Assembly (NCBI RefSeq): GCF_030717955.1
Contig: NZ_JAUZVY010000003.1
Location: 1-64,000, forward strand
DNA from: Alkalimonas delamerensis
GTDB taxonomy: Bacteria; Pseudomonadota; Gammaproteobacteria; Enterobacterales; Alteromonadaceae
DNA: 64,000 nucleotides
Direction: 5' to 3'
In this document: positions 18,063-27,930 of the stretch, piece by piece
Layout: the number at the start of each line of letters is the position of its first letter
How positions within the stretch are numbered: the stretch's first letter is position 1
Position numbers and translations under genes: made by a program
The notes under the pieces: generated by a model
What the model saw: the letters and a program-made list of their open reading frames with translations, nothing else
The model's database searches: none
Told to the model about the DNA's origin: nothing

Positions 18063-18911
18063 ATGAACCCTATTTTTGAACGCGGCCCATCGCTGAGGCT
18101 GCGGTTGTTTATTGTCACGCTGTTAAGCCTTGGCTTAATGGTGGTCGATCGCTACACCGACAGTTCAACGCAATTGCGCAGTTACCTGACCACGGCAGTC
18201 AGTCCGCTGATATATATTGCCAGCTTACCGCAGGTGGTGCTCACCGGCGCCTCGGAACAGTTCATGTCGCATCAGCGGCTGTTGGCCGAAAATGAACAGC
18301 TGCGCGAGCGTTTGCTCAGACAAAGTGGCACCTTGCAGCGGCTTGAGTTTTTGCAGCAGGAAAACAACAAGCTACGCGAATTGCTTGGCTCGGCACCAGT
18401 GACTGAAGGACAGCGCCTGGTGGCGGAGGTAATGGCGGTGTACAGCCATCCGTTCAGTCACCAAATCGTGTTGAACCGGGGCAGCAACGATGGTGTCACC
18501 GAGTTTCAACCGCTGATCGACGATCTGGGCGTGCTGGGACAGGTGGTCAGCGTCGGCCCCACCAGCAGTCGGGCCTTGTTGATTACCGATACCACCCATG
18601 CCATGTCGCTGCGGATTGAGCGCACTGGGGTCAGTGTCATTGCCGAAGGCTTAGGCCAGTGGGATCGCATTCGTCTGGTGCATCTGCCACACAGCATCGA
18701 TATTCAGCAAGGCGATCGCCTGGTGACTTCGGGGCTGGATGGCCGCTTTCCTGAAGGCTACCCGGTGGCCCGGGTCAGTCGCATTCAACGGGATTTAAGT
18801 CAGCCTTTCTTGCAAGTTCAGGCAGAACCTTTTGCCCAGCTTGATCGGATCCGCTACGTGCTGTTGCTGTGGCCGCAGCAAGACGCTTCAAACGAAGGAG
18901 GCAGCGACTGA
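18063..18911 (+). CDS. mreC: rod shape-determining protein MreC
   Basis: A 282-residue bitopic protein: MNPIFERGPSLRLRLF opening (nearly the E. coli pattern), a membrane segment at about residues 14-32, a periplasmic coiled coil (about 68-110) and the two beta-barrel MreC domains. The start is ATG 18063, supported by this opening; the frame extends to 18042 without support. It overlaps mreD by one base. Role: periplasmic scaffold linking MreB to the wall-synthesis enzymes. Confidence 0.96.
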   Translation: MNPIFERGPSLRLRLFIVTLLSLGLMVVDRYTDSSTQLRSYLTTAVSPLIYIASLPQVVLTGASEQFMSHQRLLAENEQLRERLLRQSGTLQRLEFLQQENNKLRELLGSAPVTEGQRLVAEVMAVYSHPFSHQIVLNRGSNDGVTEFQPLIDDLGVLGQVVSVGPTSSRALLITDTTHAMSLRIERTGVSVIAEGLGQWDRIRLVHLPHSIDIQQGDRLVTSGLDGRFPEGYPVARVSRIQRDLSQPFLQVQAEPFAQLDRIRYVLLLWPQQDASNEGGSD

Positions 18912-19393
18912 TGCAACAAACAAAAGGCATCGGTGTGATTTACCTTTCTTTGGTGCTGGCTTTGGTGCTGATGGTGATGCCGATGCCTGCCATGGTCAAA
19001 CTATTCCGGCCCGATTGGGCCTTGCTGGTGCTGTTGTATTGGGTTCTGGCCCTGCCTTTCCGTGCCAATATCGGCACCGCCTTTGTGATTGGTTTTCTGG
19101 TCGATGTGCTGGTCGGGACCGTGCTGGGGGTGAATGCACTGGCTTATTCGGTGGTTGCTTTTGTGATGGCAGCCAATCACCAAAAGATCCGCAACTTTTC
19201 CGTATTGCAGCAATCCTTACTAATAGGCTTGCTGTTGGCTTTTTATCACCTGATGATCTTCTGGCTCAGCCATTTTTTGACCGGGGTGTATTTTTTACCA
19301 GACTATCTTTGGCCTGTGCTGACAGGTACTTTGGTTTGGCCCTGGTTGTTTTGGTTGCTGCGCCGGGTGCGACGACAATTTAAAGTACGGTAA
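18911..19393 (+). CDS. mreD: rod shape-determining protein MreD
   Basis: A 160-residue polytopic membrane protein with about five hydrophobic segments, matching MreD length and profile (FRPDWALLVLLYWVLALP and the DVLVGTVLGVNAL region). The ATG at 18911 overlaps the mreC TGA. It works with MreC in the elongasome. Confidence 0.94.
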   Translation: MQQTKGIGVIYLSLVLALVLMVMPMPAMVKLFRPDWALLVLLYWVLALPFRANIGTAFVIGFLVDVLVGTVLGVNALAYSVVAFVMAANHQKIRNFSVLQQSLLIGLLLAFYHLMIFWLSHFLTGVYFLPDYLWPVLTGTLVWPWLFWLLRRVRRQFKVR

Positions 19394-19400
19394 CACCAGC

Positions 19401-19973
19401 ATGAAAACAACGATAGGTCTGGCCTCCGCCTCGCCACGACGCAAAGAACTGCTCACAGTGCTGCAACAGCCTTTCGAATTGGTCAAAGTGGACGTGGATG
19501 AAAGCTTGCTGCCGGCAGAATCGCCACTTGTTTACGTCGCGCGGCTGGCAAAGTGCAAAGCCGAGGCTGGTTTTGCCGCGGTGAGCGGGCGGATGCCTGT
19601 GCTTGGTGCCGACACCATCGTCGTGGTCGACCATGAGGTGCTGGGCAAGCCCCGGGATGAAGCAGACTTTGGCTGGATGATGCGACAACTGTCAGGCCGG
19701 GTGCATCAGGTCCATACCGCGGTTGCCATTGCTAGTGCGGGTTCTGTGTTGCAGCAGCTGGTCAGCAGCAAGGTGCACTTTGCCGATTTGACTGAGGCGA
19801 TGATAGCGGCCTACTGGCAAACAGGCGAGCCGGCCGATAAAGCCGGTGGCTACGGCATTCAGGGCATCGGTGGCCGTTATGTCCGTTACCTTGAAGGCAG
19901 CTACAGTGCCGTGGTCGGTTTGCCCTTGTACGAAACCGATCAACTGCTGCAGCAATTGGAGGCCAGCTTATGA
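19401..19973 (+). CDS. maf: Maf-like nucleotide pyrophosphatase (YhdE type)
   Basis: A 190-residue Maf/Ham1-fold enzyme. LASASPRRKELL at the N-terminus is the Maf phosphate-binding signature; LGADTIVVVD carries catalytic Asp, and QGIGGRYV is conserved. The subgroup next to mreBCD (YhdE) hydrolyses dTTP and UTP, including modified nucleotides. Its last bases overlap rng. Confidence 0.93.
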   Translation: MKTTIGLASASPRRKELLTVLQQPFELVKVDVDESLLPAESPLVYVARLAKCKAEAGFAAVSGRMPVLGADTIVVVDHEVLGKPRDEADFGWMMRQLSGRVHQVHTAVAIASAGSVLQQLVSSKVHFADLTEAMIAAYWQTGEPADKAGGYGIQGIGGRYVRYLEGSYSAVVGLPLYETDQLLQQLEASL

Positions 19974-21433
19974 GTTCAGAGCTGCTGATCAATGTCACCC
20001 CCAGTGAAACCCGGGTCGCTTTGATTGAAAATGGTGTGCTGCAGGAAGTTCATATTGAGCGCCAGGCCAAGCGCGGCATTGTTGGCAATATCTATGTGGG
20101 CAAAGTCAGTCGGGTGTTGCCCGGCATGCAAGCCGCTTTTGTCGACATCGGCCTCGACAAAGCGGCTTTTTTGCATGCCTCCGATATTGTCCAGCCACAG
20201 GTGGCTGATGATACCGGTCAGGCGGCAATGCCGCGCGATATTCGTGGCCTGGTGCGGGAGGGGCAGCTGTTGCTGGTGCAGGTGGTGAAAGATCCACTCG
20301 GCACCAAGGGGGCCCGCCTGACCACCGATATCACCTTGCCTTCGCGTTATCTGGTCTTTATGCCCGATGCCAATCATGTGGGGGTATCGCAGCGCATTGA
20401 AAGTGAGACCGAGCGCAGCCGCCTCAAAGCCGTAGTTGCCGAGTTTGTTGACGAGCAAAGCGGTTACATCATTCGAACGGCGGCCGAAGGGGCTGGTGAA
20501 GAAGAATTAAAACAAGATGCCCGTTTTTTGAAAAAGCTCTGGGCCAAGATCAGCAAACGCAAACAAAAAACCCGCAAAGAAGGCCGGGTGTATGAAGACT
20601 TGAATTTGTCGTACCGGATTTTGCGGGATTTTATCGGCACTGATTTAGAGCGTATTCGCATTGATTCGAAACTCACCTATCAGGAGCTGCTGGCCTTTAC
20701 CGATGAGTTTATTCCGCAGATGACATCGCTGCTGGAATACTATCCCGGCGAGCGGCCGATTTTTGACATGTTTGATGTGGAAAATGAAATCCAGCGGGCA
20801 TTAGAGCGCAAAGTGATGCTGAAAAGCGGTGGCTACCTGATCATCGACCAAACCGAAGCCATGACCACCGTGGATGTAAATACCGGCGCCTTTGTGGGTC
20901 ACCGCAATCTGGAAGACACCATTTTTAACACCAACATTGAAGCCACCCAGGCCATTGCCCGTCAGCTGCGGCTGCGCAACCTGGGGGGCATTATTATCCT
21001 CGACTTTATCGACATGCAGAATGAGGAACATCAGCGTCGGGTGCTGCACAGTCTGGAGCTGGCGCTCAGCCGGGATCGGGCCAAAACCAACATCCATGGC
21101 TTCTCTGCTCTGGGGTTGGTTGAGATGACCCGCAAAAGAACACGCGAAAGTCTGGAACATATCCTCTGTTCTGATTGTCCAGTATGTAAGGGGCGTGGCA
21201 GTTTAAAGACGGTAGAAACCGTTTGCTTTGAAGTGCTGCGTGAAATCGTGCGGGTGAACAGGGCCTATGATGCCGATGAGTTTGTGGTGTATGCCTCGCC
21301 GGAAGTGAAGGATGCTCTGACCAACGATGAGTTTCATAACCTGGCTGAAGTGCAGGTCTTTATTGGTAAGCAAATTAGCGTGCAGCTAGAGCCTTTATAC
21401 AACCAGGAACAATTTGATGTGGTGATGATTTAG
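19970..21433 (+). CDS. rng: ribonuclease G
   Basis: A 487-residue RNase E/G family endoribonuclease. It opens with SSELLINVTPSETRVALIENGVLQE, then an S1-like RNA-binding part (NIYVGKVSRVLPGMQAAFVDIG), an RNase H-like/DNase I-like catalytic core with TVDVNTGAFVG, and the zinc-link CSDCPVCKGRG. Without the long RNase E C-terminal scaffold it fits RNase G, which matures 16S rRNA 5' ends and decays selected mRNAs. The stop overlaps the GTG of yhdP. Confidence 0.97.
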   Translation: MSSELLINVTPSETRVALIENGVLQEVHIERQAKRGIVGNIYVGKVSRVLPGMQAAFVDIGLDKAAFLHASDIVQPQVADDTGQAAMPRDIRGLVREGQLLLVQVVKDPLGTKGARLTTDITLPSRYLVFMPDANHVGVSQRIESETERSRLKAVVAEFVDEQSGYIIRTAAEGAGEEELKQDARFLKKLWAKISKRKQKTRKEGRVYEDLNLSYRILRDFIGTDLERIRIDSKLTYQELLAFTDEFIPQMTSLLEYYPGERPIFDMFDVENEIQRALERKVMLKSGGYLIIDQTEAMTTVDVNTGAFVGHRNLEDTIFNTNIEATQAIARQLRLRNLGGIIILDFIDMQNEEHQRRVLHSLELALSRDRAKTNIHGFSALGLVEMTRKRTRESLEHILCSDCPVCKGRGSLKTVETVCFEVLREIVRVNRAYDADEFVVYASPEVKDALTNDEFHNLAEVQVFIGKQISVQLEPLYNQEQFDVVMI

Positions 21434-24400
21434 TGCAGAAATTCGGCAGGCTGTGTTTATTTTGTTTGCACAAGCTCTGGCTGTTGTTTGCCATCAGTCT
21501 GGTCTTGCTGGCGGTGCTGGTTTCTTTCCTGCGCTACAGCTTGCCTTATGCCGATCAATACCGCAACCAGATAGAGCGCCTGCTCTCCAGTCAATATGGC
21601 ACCGAAGTGCAGATTGGCGAGCTCAGTGCCAGCTGGCAGGGGGGAGGCCCTGCCCTGCTGCTGCATGATCTGGCCTTTGCCAGTGAGCAAGACGATTTGG
21701 GTTTTTCCGTCGCCAAAGCCAGCATTCATCTGCATTTTTGGCGCAGCTTGCGCAGCCTGCAGTTACGCTCCAGCCATGTCGAGTTATCCGGCGTCGAGTT
21801 GCACCTGGCCGCTGAGCGACTGGTCGGTACCGCTGGCAATGGTCAGCAGGAGCCGCTGACCGATGCGCTGGAGCAATTGTTTTTCCGCCAGTTGCAACAA
21901 TTTACCATCCGGGACAGCCGGGTTCGGTTGGAGCTGGCACACAGCGACCCTCTGGTGCTGGCCATACGGCAGCTGAACTGGCGTAACCGGGATCAGCGTC
22001 ACCAGGGGCAGGGCATGATGGCCGTCGAAGGGGTGACCGGCAACAGCCTGTCTTTTGCATTGGACCTGTACGGTGGTCGGCTGGACGGACTTTTTGGTCA
22101 ACTCTATTTGCAAAGCGCGCAACTGGATATTCAGCCCTGGCTGCGGCAGTTTTTGCCAGAATTGGCCGAGCTCGACTACGCCCATGTCAACTTGCAAGCC
22201 TGGGGCCGCGTTGATCGGGGGGCCATTCAGCGCATTCAGGTCGATTTGGCCGACAACACCCTGGGGTGGCAGCTGGGCAGCCAGCAGCACTGGTTAAAGC
22301 TCAGCAAAGGGCAGCTGATGTGGCAACCGACGGCGCAGGGCTGGTACCTGCAATCCTCGGATATCGCATTGAGTGGCCCGGAGGCCGACTTTGCCGGCAT
22401 TCAGCTGCAACTCAGCCGTCGTGATGAAAGCCTGTATGGTCAACTGCAAGCCCTGGAGCTGGCCGCCTTGCAGCCGCTGATGCAGTTGATTGCGCAGCAG
22501 CGGTCAGAGCTGAGTATGCTGGCCAAATTGCAGCCCAGTGGTCGGGTCGAGCAGCTGGCCTGGGCGATCCAGCCGGATGACTGGCAGTTGCAGTTGGACG
22601 TGCAGCAGCTTAGCAACCAACCTTATGGCGATATACCCGGTGTTCAGCAGTTGCAGGGGCAGCTGCAGGCGGCTGCGGGCTTTGCCGAACTTAGCCTGCA
22701 AGGTGCGGACAATGCCGTGCTGTGGCAAGGGGCTTTCAGTCAGCCGATGGCCTACCAAAGGTTGCAGGCCGAATTGCAGCTTCGTTATCTTGATCATTTC
22801 TGGCAATTGCAGCTGCCGCGTTTTCAACTGCATGGGGAGGCCGTTCAGGCCGATGCGCAGCTGGTACTGAATTTTCACGATGAACCCGAACTGATGCTGC
22901 TGGCTACCGCCGATGGCGTTGCCGTCCGTGATGCGATGCATTTCTACCCCCGTCATTACATGCCTGAGGGCATCATTCAGTACTTGTCGCAGTCGCTGCT
23001 CGGTGGTGAGTTGCAGCAGGCGGCGACCTTGTGGCATGGCCCGCTCAGCCGCTTTCCATTTCGCGATGGCGATGGGATCTTTCAATCAAGCGGGCTGGTG
23101 ACACAAGGTCGGATGCGTTTTCAGCCGGACTGGCCTGAACTCACCGGCATTGAAGCGCAGCTTTGGTTTGAAAACAGCAGGATGTCGATTGACAGTCAGC
23201 AGGGCCAGCTGCTTGGGCTTAGCATCGACGATCAGGTACGGGTCTGGATAGAGGATTTATTTGTCGCCGAGACCCTGTGGATTGACATTGCCACCAGCGC
23301 CGAGGCGGAAGCTGTGCAGGCGTTGATGGCGCAGTCCCCTTTGGCTGGCTCTGTCGGTGAGGCGCTGGCCTATGTTGGATTAACAGGGCAGGTCAAAGGC
23401 GAAGTGCAGCTGGCGGTCAGTCTGACTGAGCCCGAGGTCCACGCCAGTGGGGATGTCTGGTTTCACAACAATCAGGCCCGGCTGCAGGCGCCCAGCCTTG
23501 GCATTGAGCAAATTCAGGGGCAGTTGCGCTTTGACAACGACAAGATTGAAGCCAGCAACCTAAGCGGACAATGGCAGCAATTGCCTTTTGAGTTGCAGTT
23601 GCAAGGCCAGCAGCAGGAAGCAGCATACCAGCTGGCTCTGCAACTGGCCGGAAAGCAGCAGGCCAGCCGCTTGCTGTCGCAGCTGCCGTTAACCCTGCCA
23701 GAACTCGCAACGGGCGAGCTGGATTGGCAGCTTAGCCTGGATGTGCAGTTGCCGGGACAAGGCTTTGCTTATCAGGCACAGTTGCAGGCTGACCTGTCCG
23801 ATACCGCCTTGCAATTGCCGGCACCCTACTTCAAAACGGCTGGTGAGGAAGCGGCGTTGGAAGTCTGGGTTCAGGGGCAGCCTGAATACAGCATTATCCG
23901 CGCGGCTTATTCCGAACCCCTGTTTGCTCAGGCGCGCTTGCAACACGACAGCGGGACCCTGGACCAGGTGTTGCTGCGCTTAGGTGCCGGGCACTATGGC
24001 GTCCTTGAGCCCGGCCTGGTGGTGGAAGTCGAGTTGGCACAAACCGAGCTCGCGCCCTGGTTCGAATTGTTGCTGCCGCCGCTGACCGCAGCGCAGCAGC
24101 AAAGTAGCGGTTTTTGGCCGGAGTTAAGCCGGGTCCGTGGCCGGGTGGGTGCTTTGCAGCTGACGGAGCAACTGGCACTGCATCAAACCTTGTTCGAGTT
24201 GTCACCGGCTGATGATCACTGGGCCTTGCAGTTGAATGGCAGTGAGGTTGCCAGCCAGTGGCGTTTTTACCATGACTGGCAGCAGCAAGGCATTGCTATC
24301 GATATGGATTACCTGCGGCTGGCGGCACAGCCGTCGCAACAGAGCGACAAGCCCACGCCAGCAGCAACGCCTGAGCCGATGAATTGGCTGCGCTCCTTGC

Positions 24401-25284
24401 CGCCCATTCGGCTGCAGTGCAAGGACTGCCGCTACGACAGCTATGCTTTTGGTCAGGTCCAGGCCGAGCTGGCCAATACCGAGCAAGGTTTGGAACTCAA
24501 ACAGTTGCAGGCCGAATACAAGCGCAACCGGTTAACATTAAGCGGCCTGTGGCAACCGGATGCAGGTCTGGGCCGCAGTCAGTTTCAGGGGCAATTGACC
24601 AGCCCCAATATCGGCGCCCTGCTGACCGAGTATGAACTCAGCTCAGCCATCAGTGGCAGCCGGGCAGACCTTGCCTTTGACCTGCACTGGCAAGGCAGCC
24701 CGCTGCAATTTGAGCTGGCAAGCCTGGGCGGTACAGCCAGCTGGCAACTGGGAGAAGGCTCCCTGGCGGAAGTCAGTGACAAGGGCGCGCGCTTGTTCTC
24801 GATATTCAGCCTGAACTCGCTGGTACGCAAATTGCGGCTGGATTTTCGCGATGTGTTTGCCAAAGGCTTTTTTTACAACCGGATGCAAGGGGACATCAGC
24901 TTGCATCAGGGGGTGGCGCAAACCAGCAACAGCACCATCGACGGAGTGGCCGGCAACCTCAGCATGCAGGGCTACGCCGATTTGGTGAATCGCAAGCTGG
25001 ACTATCAGATGACGCTGGTGCCTAAAGTCACCTCCAGTCTGCCGGTGATCATTGCCTGGATGGTGAATCCGGTCTCGGGGCTGGCGGCATTGGCGCTGGA
25101 TGAAATGTTTACCTCGGCCGAAGTCATCTCACGGGTCAACTTTACCGTGACCGGCAGTTTTGATGAGCCGGTGGTGACGGAAGTGAACCGTCACAGCACC
25201 GAGGTGCCGGTGCCGGTTCGGGTGGCGCAGCCCGGCACAGAAGATGAGCCCGAGTCACTGAATGGTCAACCGCATGGTGGCTGA
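21433..25284 (+). CDS. yhdP: YhdP family AsmA-like envelope phospholipid transport protein
   Basis: A 1283-residue protein with one N-terminal membrane segment (about residues 12-30), a very long periplasmic beta-rich DUF3971 body and the AsmA_2-type C-terminus (KLDYQMTLVPKVTSSLPV). Length is close to E. coli YhdP (about 1266). Such proteins form hollow bridges moving phospholipids to the outer membrane. GTG start at 21433 overlaps the rng stop. High Gln/Leu content is normal for the family. Confidence 0.94.
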   Translation: MQKFGRLCLFCLHKLWLLFAISLVLLAVLVSFLRYSLPYADQYRNQIERLLSSQYGTEVQIGELSASWQGGGPALLLHDLAFASEQDDLGFSVAKASIHLHFWRSLRSLQLRSSHVELSGVELHLAAERLVGTAGNGQQEPLTDALEQLFFRQLQQFTIRDSRVRLELAHSDPLVLAIRQLNWRNRDQRHQGQGMMAVEGVTGNSLSFALDLYGGRLDGLFGQLYLQSAQLDIQPWLRQFLPELAELDYAHVNLQAWGRVDRGAIQRIQVDLADNTLGWQLGSQQHWLKLSKGQLMWQPTAQGWYLQSSDIALSGPEADFAGIQLQLSRRDESLYGQLQALELAALQPLMQLIAQQRSELSMLAKLQPSGRVEQLAWAIQPDDWQLQLDVQQLSNQPYGDIPGVQQLQGQLQAAAGFAELSLQGADNAVLWQGAFSQPMAYQRLQAELQLRYLDHFWQLQLPRFQLHGEAVQADAQLVLNFHDEPELMLLATADGVAVRDAMHFYPRHYMPEGIIQYLSQSLLGGELQQAATLWHGPLSRFPFRDGDGIFQSSGLVTQGRMRFQPDWPELTGIEAQLWFENSRMSIDSQQGQLLGLSIDDQVRVWIEDLFVAETLWIDIATSAEAEAVQALMAQSPLAGSVGEALAYVGLTGQVKGEVQLAVSLTEPEVHASGDVWFHNNQARLQAPSLGIEQIQGQLRFDNDKIEASNLSGQWQQLPFELQLQGQQQEAAYQLALQLAGKQQASRLLSQLPLTLPELATGELDWQLSLDVQLPGQGFAYQAQLQADLSDTALQLPAPYFKTAGEEAALEVWVQGQPEYSIIRAAYSEPLFAQARLQHDSGTLDQVLLRLGAGHYGVLEPGLVVEVELAQTELAPWFELLLPPLTAAQQQSSGFWPELSRVRGRVGALQLTEQLALHQTLFELSPADDHWALQLNGSEVASQWRFYHDWQQQGIAIDMDYLRLAAQPSQQSDKPTPAATPEPMNWLRSLPPIRLQCKDCRYDSYAFGQVQAELANTEQGLELKQLQAEYKRNRLTLSGLWQPDAGLGRSQFQGQLTSPNIGALLTEYELSSAISGSRADLAFDLHWQGSPLQFELASLGGTASWQLGEGSLAEVSDKGARLFSIFSLNSLVRKLRLDFRDVFAKGFFYNRMQGDISLHQGVAQTSNSTIDGVAGNLSMQGYADLVNRKLDYQMTLVPKVTSSLPVIIAWMVNPVSGLAALALDEMFTSAEVISRVNFTVTGSFDEPVVTEVNRHSTEVPVPVRVAQPGTEDEPESLNGQPHGG

Positions 25285-26110
25285 CTGGCAGCTGTCTGCG
25301 CTGCAGTGGTGCAGCACCCCGGATCCTGCTGACAACCTGGCCAGGCTGCGGACGCTGCTGGGGACCTTGCCGCAGCATTCTCAGCATTTGGTGGTGTTGC
25401 CGGAGTGCGCTTTGATCTTTGGCGGCCCGGAAGGCTGGCAACAGCGCTTTAGCGAGCCGCTGGGGCAGGGACCCTTGCAAGCGGAGCTGGCCGCGCTGGC
25501 CCGGCAATTTCAGCTGTACCTATTGCTGGGATCCTTTCCAACCCAAAGTGCCGATCCTTCCCGCTTTGCTGCCAGCAGCTTGTTGTTTGCGCCTGATGGC
25601 CGCTTGCTGGCCGATTATCAGAAACTGCACCTGTTTGATGTTGAGGTGGCCGACCGCACCGGCAGCTACCGCGAATCGGATAGCACCCAGGCCGGTGAAA
25701 AAGTAGTGCTGGCCGATTGTGGGGGGCTGAAGCTCGGGCTGAGCATATGCTATGATGTGCGCTTTCCAGCCATGATGCAGCAGCTGGCTGCTCTGGGCAT
25801 GCAGGTGCTGGCGGTGCCGTCGGCCTTCACCCGGGTTACCGGCGCGGCGCACTGGCACGCTTTACTTAAAGCCAGGGCCATTGAGACCCAATGCTTTGTG
25901 GTGGCCCCCAATCAAACCGGGGTTCATGCCAATGGCCGGGAAACCTATGGCCACAGCCTGATTCTCGATCCTTACGGCCGGGTGCTGGCCGATGCTGGCA
26001 CGGAACCGGGGCTGATATCGGCCCGTATAGATTTAAAGCTGCTGACAGAGGTGCGCCAAGCCATGCCGCTGCAGCAACACAACCGTTTTAACTGTGAGTT
26101 GATACCATGA
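25262..26110 (+). CDS. carbon-nitrogen hydrolase (Nit1/deaminated glutathione amidase type)
   Basis: A 282-residue nitrilase-superfamily amidase. The catalytic triad is visible: Glu48 in VLPECA, Lys121 in YQKLHLFDV and Cys163 in LSICYDVRFP. Members located between yhdP and tldD most resemble Nit1/YbeM-like amidases that repair deaminated glutathione; the substrate is inferred. The start overlaps the end of yhdP; ATG 25262 and ATG 25274 are both possible and no clear ribosome site decides. It overlaps tldD by 4 bases. Confidence 0.88.
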   Translation: MVNRMVADWQLSALQWCSTPDPADNLARLRTLLGTLPQHSQHLVVLPECALIFGGPEGWQQRFSEPLGQGPLQAELAALARQFQLYLLLGSFPTQSADPSRFAASSLLFAPDGRLLADYQKLHLFDVEVADRTGSYRESDSTQAGEKVVLADCGGLKLGLSICYDVRFPAMMQQLAALGMQVLAVPSAFTRVTGAAHWHALLKARAIETQCFVVAPNQTGVHANGRETYGHSLILDPYGRVLADAGTEPGLISARIDLKLLTEVRQAMPLQQHNRFNCELIP

Positions 26111-27546
26111 ACCGAGTCGAACAAAACCTGCTGGCAGCTCACGAGCTAAGTGAGCAGCAACTGCAACAGAATTTAGGCTACTTGCTGCAGCATCAGTTGG
26201 ACTATGCCGATCTGTATTTTCAATCCAGTGTGCACGAGTCCTGGGTGCTGGAAGATGGCTTGGTCAAAGATGGCTCTTTCAACATTGAGCAAGGCGTTGG
26301 CGTGCGGGCCATCAGCGGTGAAAAAACCGGTTTTGCTTATGCCGATACCATCAGTCAGGAAGCGCTGCAGCGCACCGCCGCGGCGGCTCGTGGCATTGCC
26401 GCCCAAGGCCAGCAAGGCAGCGTTAAAGCCTTCAGTCGGCGCGAACAGAGCGCCATTTACCTGCCATGCGAACCCTTGCAAAGTTTAACCAATACCGAAA
26501 AAGTGGCGCTGTTGCATCAGATCGAAGCCTTTATCCGCACGCTGGACAATCGGGTGAAACAGGTGATGGTTAGCTTAACCGGGGTCTATGAAGAAGTGTT
26601 GGTCGCTGCCAGTGATGGCACTTTCGCCACCGATATCCGGCCGTTGATCCGGTTGAATTGCTCGGTGTTGCTGCAGCAGGGAGAGCGGCGCGAACGCGGC
26701 AGTGCCGGTGGTGGTGGCCGCAGCAATTACGATTACTTCACCGCCGAGCTGGATGGCAGCCCACGCTGGCAGCAGTATGCCCGCGAAGCGGTGCGGATGG
26801 CTCAAGTGAATTTAACCGCCATCGATGCCCCGGCTGGCACCATGCCGGTGGTGCTGGGCGCTGGTTGGCCTGGCGTGCTGCTGCACGAAGCGGTTGGCCA
26901 TGGCCTGGAGGGGGATTTTAACCGCAAGGGTTCCTCGACCTTCAGTGGCCGCATAGGGGAGCAGGTGGCGTCCAAACACTGCACCATCGTTGATGACGGC
27001 ACCCTGGCGCATCGCCGTGGCTCGCTCAACGTAGACGACGAAGGCACACCGTCGCAGTACAATGTGCTGATTGAAAACGGTATTCTCAAAGGCTACATGC
27101 AGGACAAGCACAATGCCATGCTAATGAACACAGCACCAACAGGCAATGGCCGGCGTGAGACTTTTGCCCATCTGCCGATGCCACGGATGACCAACACCTA
27201 CATGCTGGCTGGTGAACACGCACCGGAAGACATTATCGCCAGCGTGAAAAAAGGTATCTATGCGCCGAATTTTGGTGGTGGTCAGGTCGACATTACCTCC
27301 GGCAAGTTTGTGTTTTCGGCATCGGAAGCTTATCTGATTGAAAATGGCAAGATCACCGCGCCGATTAAAGGCGCAACCCTGATTGGCAATGGCCCGGCAG
27401 CGATGCAGCAGGTGTCGATGGTGGGCAACGATCTGGCGCTGGATACCGGTGTTGGCGTCTGCGGCAAGCAGGGCCAAAGCGTGCCAGTCGGCGTGGGCCA
27501 GCCCACCCTGAAGCTGGATGCGATGACGGTCGGTGGCACCCAGTAA
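26107..27546 (+). CDS. tldD: metalloprotease TldD
   Basis: A 479-residue TldD subunit. The zinc motif HEAVGHGLEGDF gives His260, Glu261 and His264; the C-terminal GVCGKQGQSVPVGVGQPTL is typical. TldD pairs with TldE (PmbA, encoded at 39092-40450 here) in a hetero-oligomeric protease that cuts unfolded peptides and processes some modified peptides; only TldD carries the metal site. Overlaps the nitrilase gene, so it is probably the last cistron of the mre-yhdP run. Confidence 0.97.
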   Translation: MNRVEQNLLAAHELSEQQLQQNLGYLLQHQLDYADLYFQSSVHESWVLEDGLVKDGSFNIEQGVGVRAISGEKTGFAYADTISQEALQRTAAAARGIAAQGQQGSVKAFSRREQSAIYLPCEPLQSLTNTEKVALLHQIEAFIRTLDNRVKQVMVSLTGVYEEVLVAASDGTFATDIRPLIRLNCSVLLQQGERRERGSAGGGGRSNYDYFTAELDGSPRWQQYAREAVRMAQVNLTAIDAPAGTMPVVLGAGWPGVLLHEAVGHGLEGDFNRKGSSTFSGRIGEQVASKHCTIVDDGTLAHRRGSLNVDDEGTPSQYNVLIENGILKGYMQDKHNAMLMNTAPTGNGRRETFAHLPMPRMTNTYMLAGEHAPEDIIASVKKGIYAPNFGGGQVDITSGKFVFSASEAYLIENGKITAPIKGATLIGNGPAAMQQVSMVGNDLALDTGVGVCGKQGQSVPVGVGQPTLKLDAMTVGGTQ

Positions 27547-27560
27547 AGTCAATGCGTGCA

Positions 27561-27826
27561 AGTGCTCTTTCCAGTTAATTATGACCGGTTCAGCGAGTGC
27601 CAGGGCTTTCAAGGCAAGACAGCTCGTTGAAGGCATAGTGGTGCTCTGTCGAAACGAGCTAACGCCGCATTGGAAGTCCTGGCGCTCGCCCGTAGGGTCG
27701 GTTTAAAACACCCTCAGACGTTGTTGCTTGTTTTTGATTTAGCACCACTAAACCTGCAAACAAACGCCTAGCCTGAGGGTGTTTTAATTCCGACTGAATC
27801 CGTCATAATTAACTGGAAAGAGCACT
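27561..27826. repeat. 266-bp element with 25-bp perfect terminal inverted repeats and nested hairpins
   Basis: The ends are exact reverse complements: 27561-27585 (begins AGTGCTCTTTCCAG) and 27802-27826. Similarity continues inward imperfectly (GGTTCAG against GGATTCAG reversed). Inside are a long imperfect stem 27594-27604/27678-27689 with apical AGCTCGTT/AACGAGCT (27621-27628/27653-27660), a 15-bp perfect stem 27703-27717/27773-27787 around CACCCTCAG, and TAGTGGTGCT (27636-27645) repeated inverted at 27741-27750. No open reading frame of note. It looks like a non-autonomous miniature element or an intergenic repeat family between tldD and ilvE. I noticed no second copy in the window and no clear target duplication. 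Confidence 0.75.
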
Positions 27827-27930
27827 AGTGCGATTAGTTTGCCAGAAACCCCGTGACTGAGTAAACTTTACCCCTTGTTTAAGCCCGCCAGCAGAGCGGG
27901 CCTTGACCCGAACCCTGACAGGAAGTAGTT

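Noticed and set aside
27561..27826. Integron attC site
   Set aside because: No matching RYYYAAC/GTTRRRY core pair at the ends, the terminal repeats are too long and perfect, and no integrase or cassette array is nearby.
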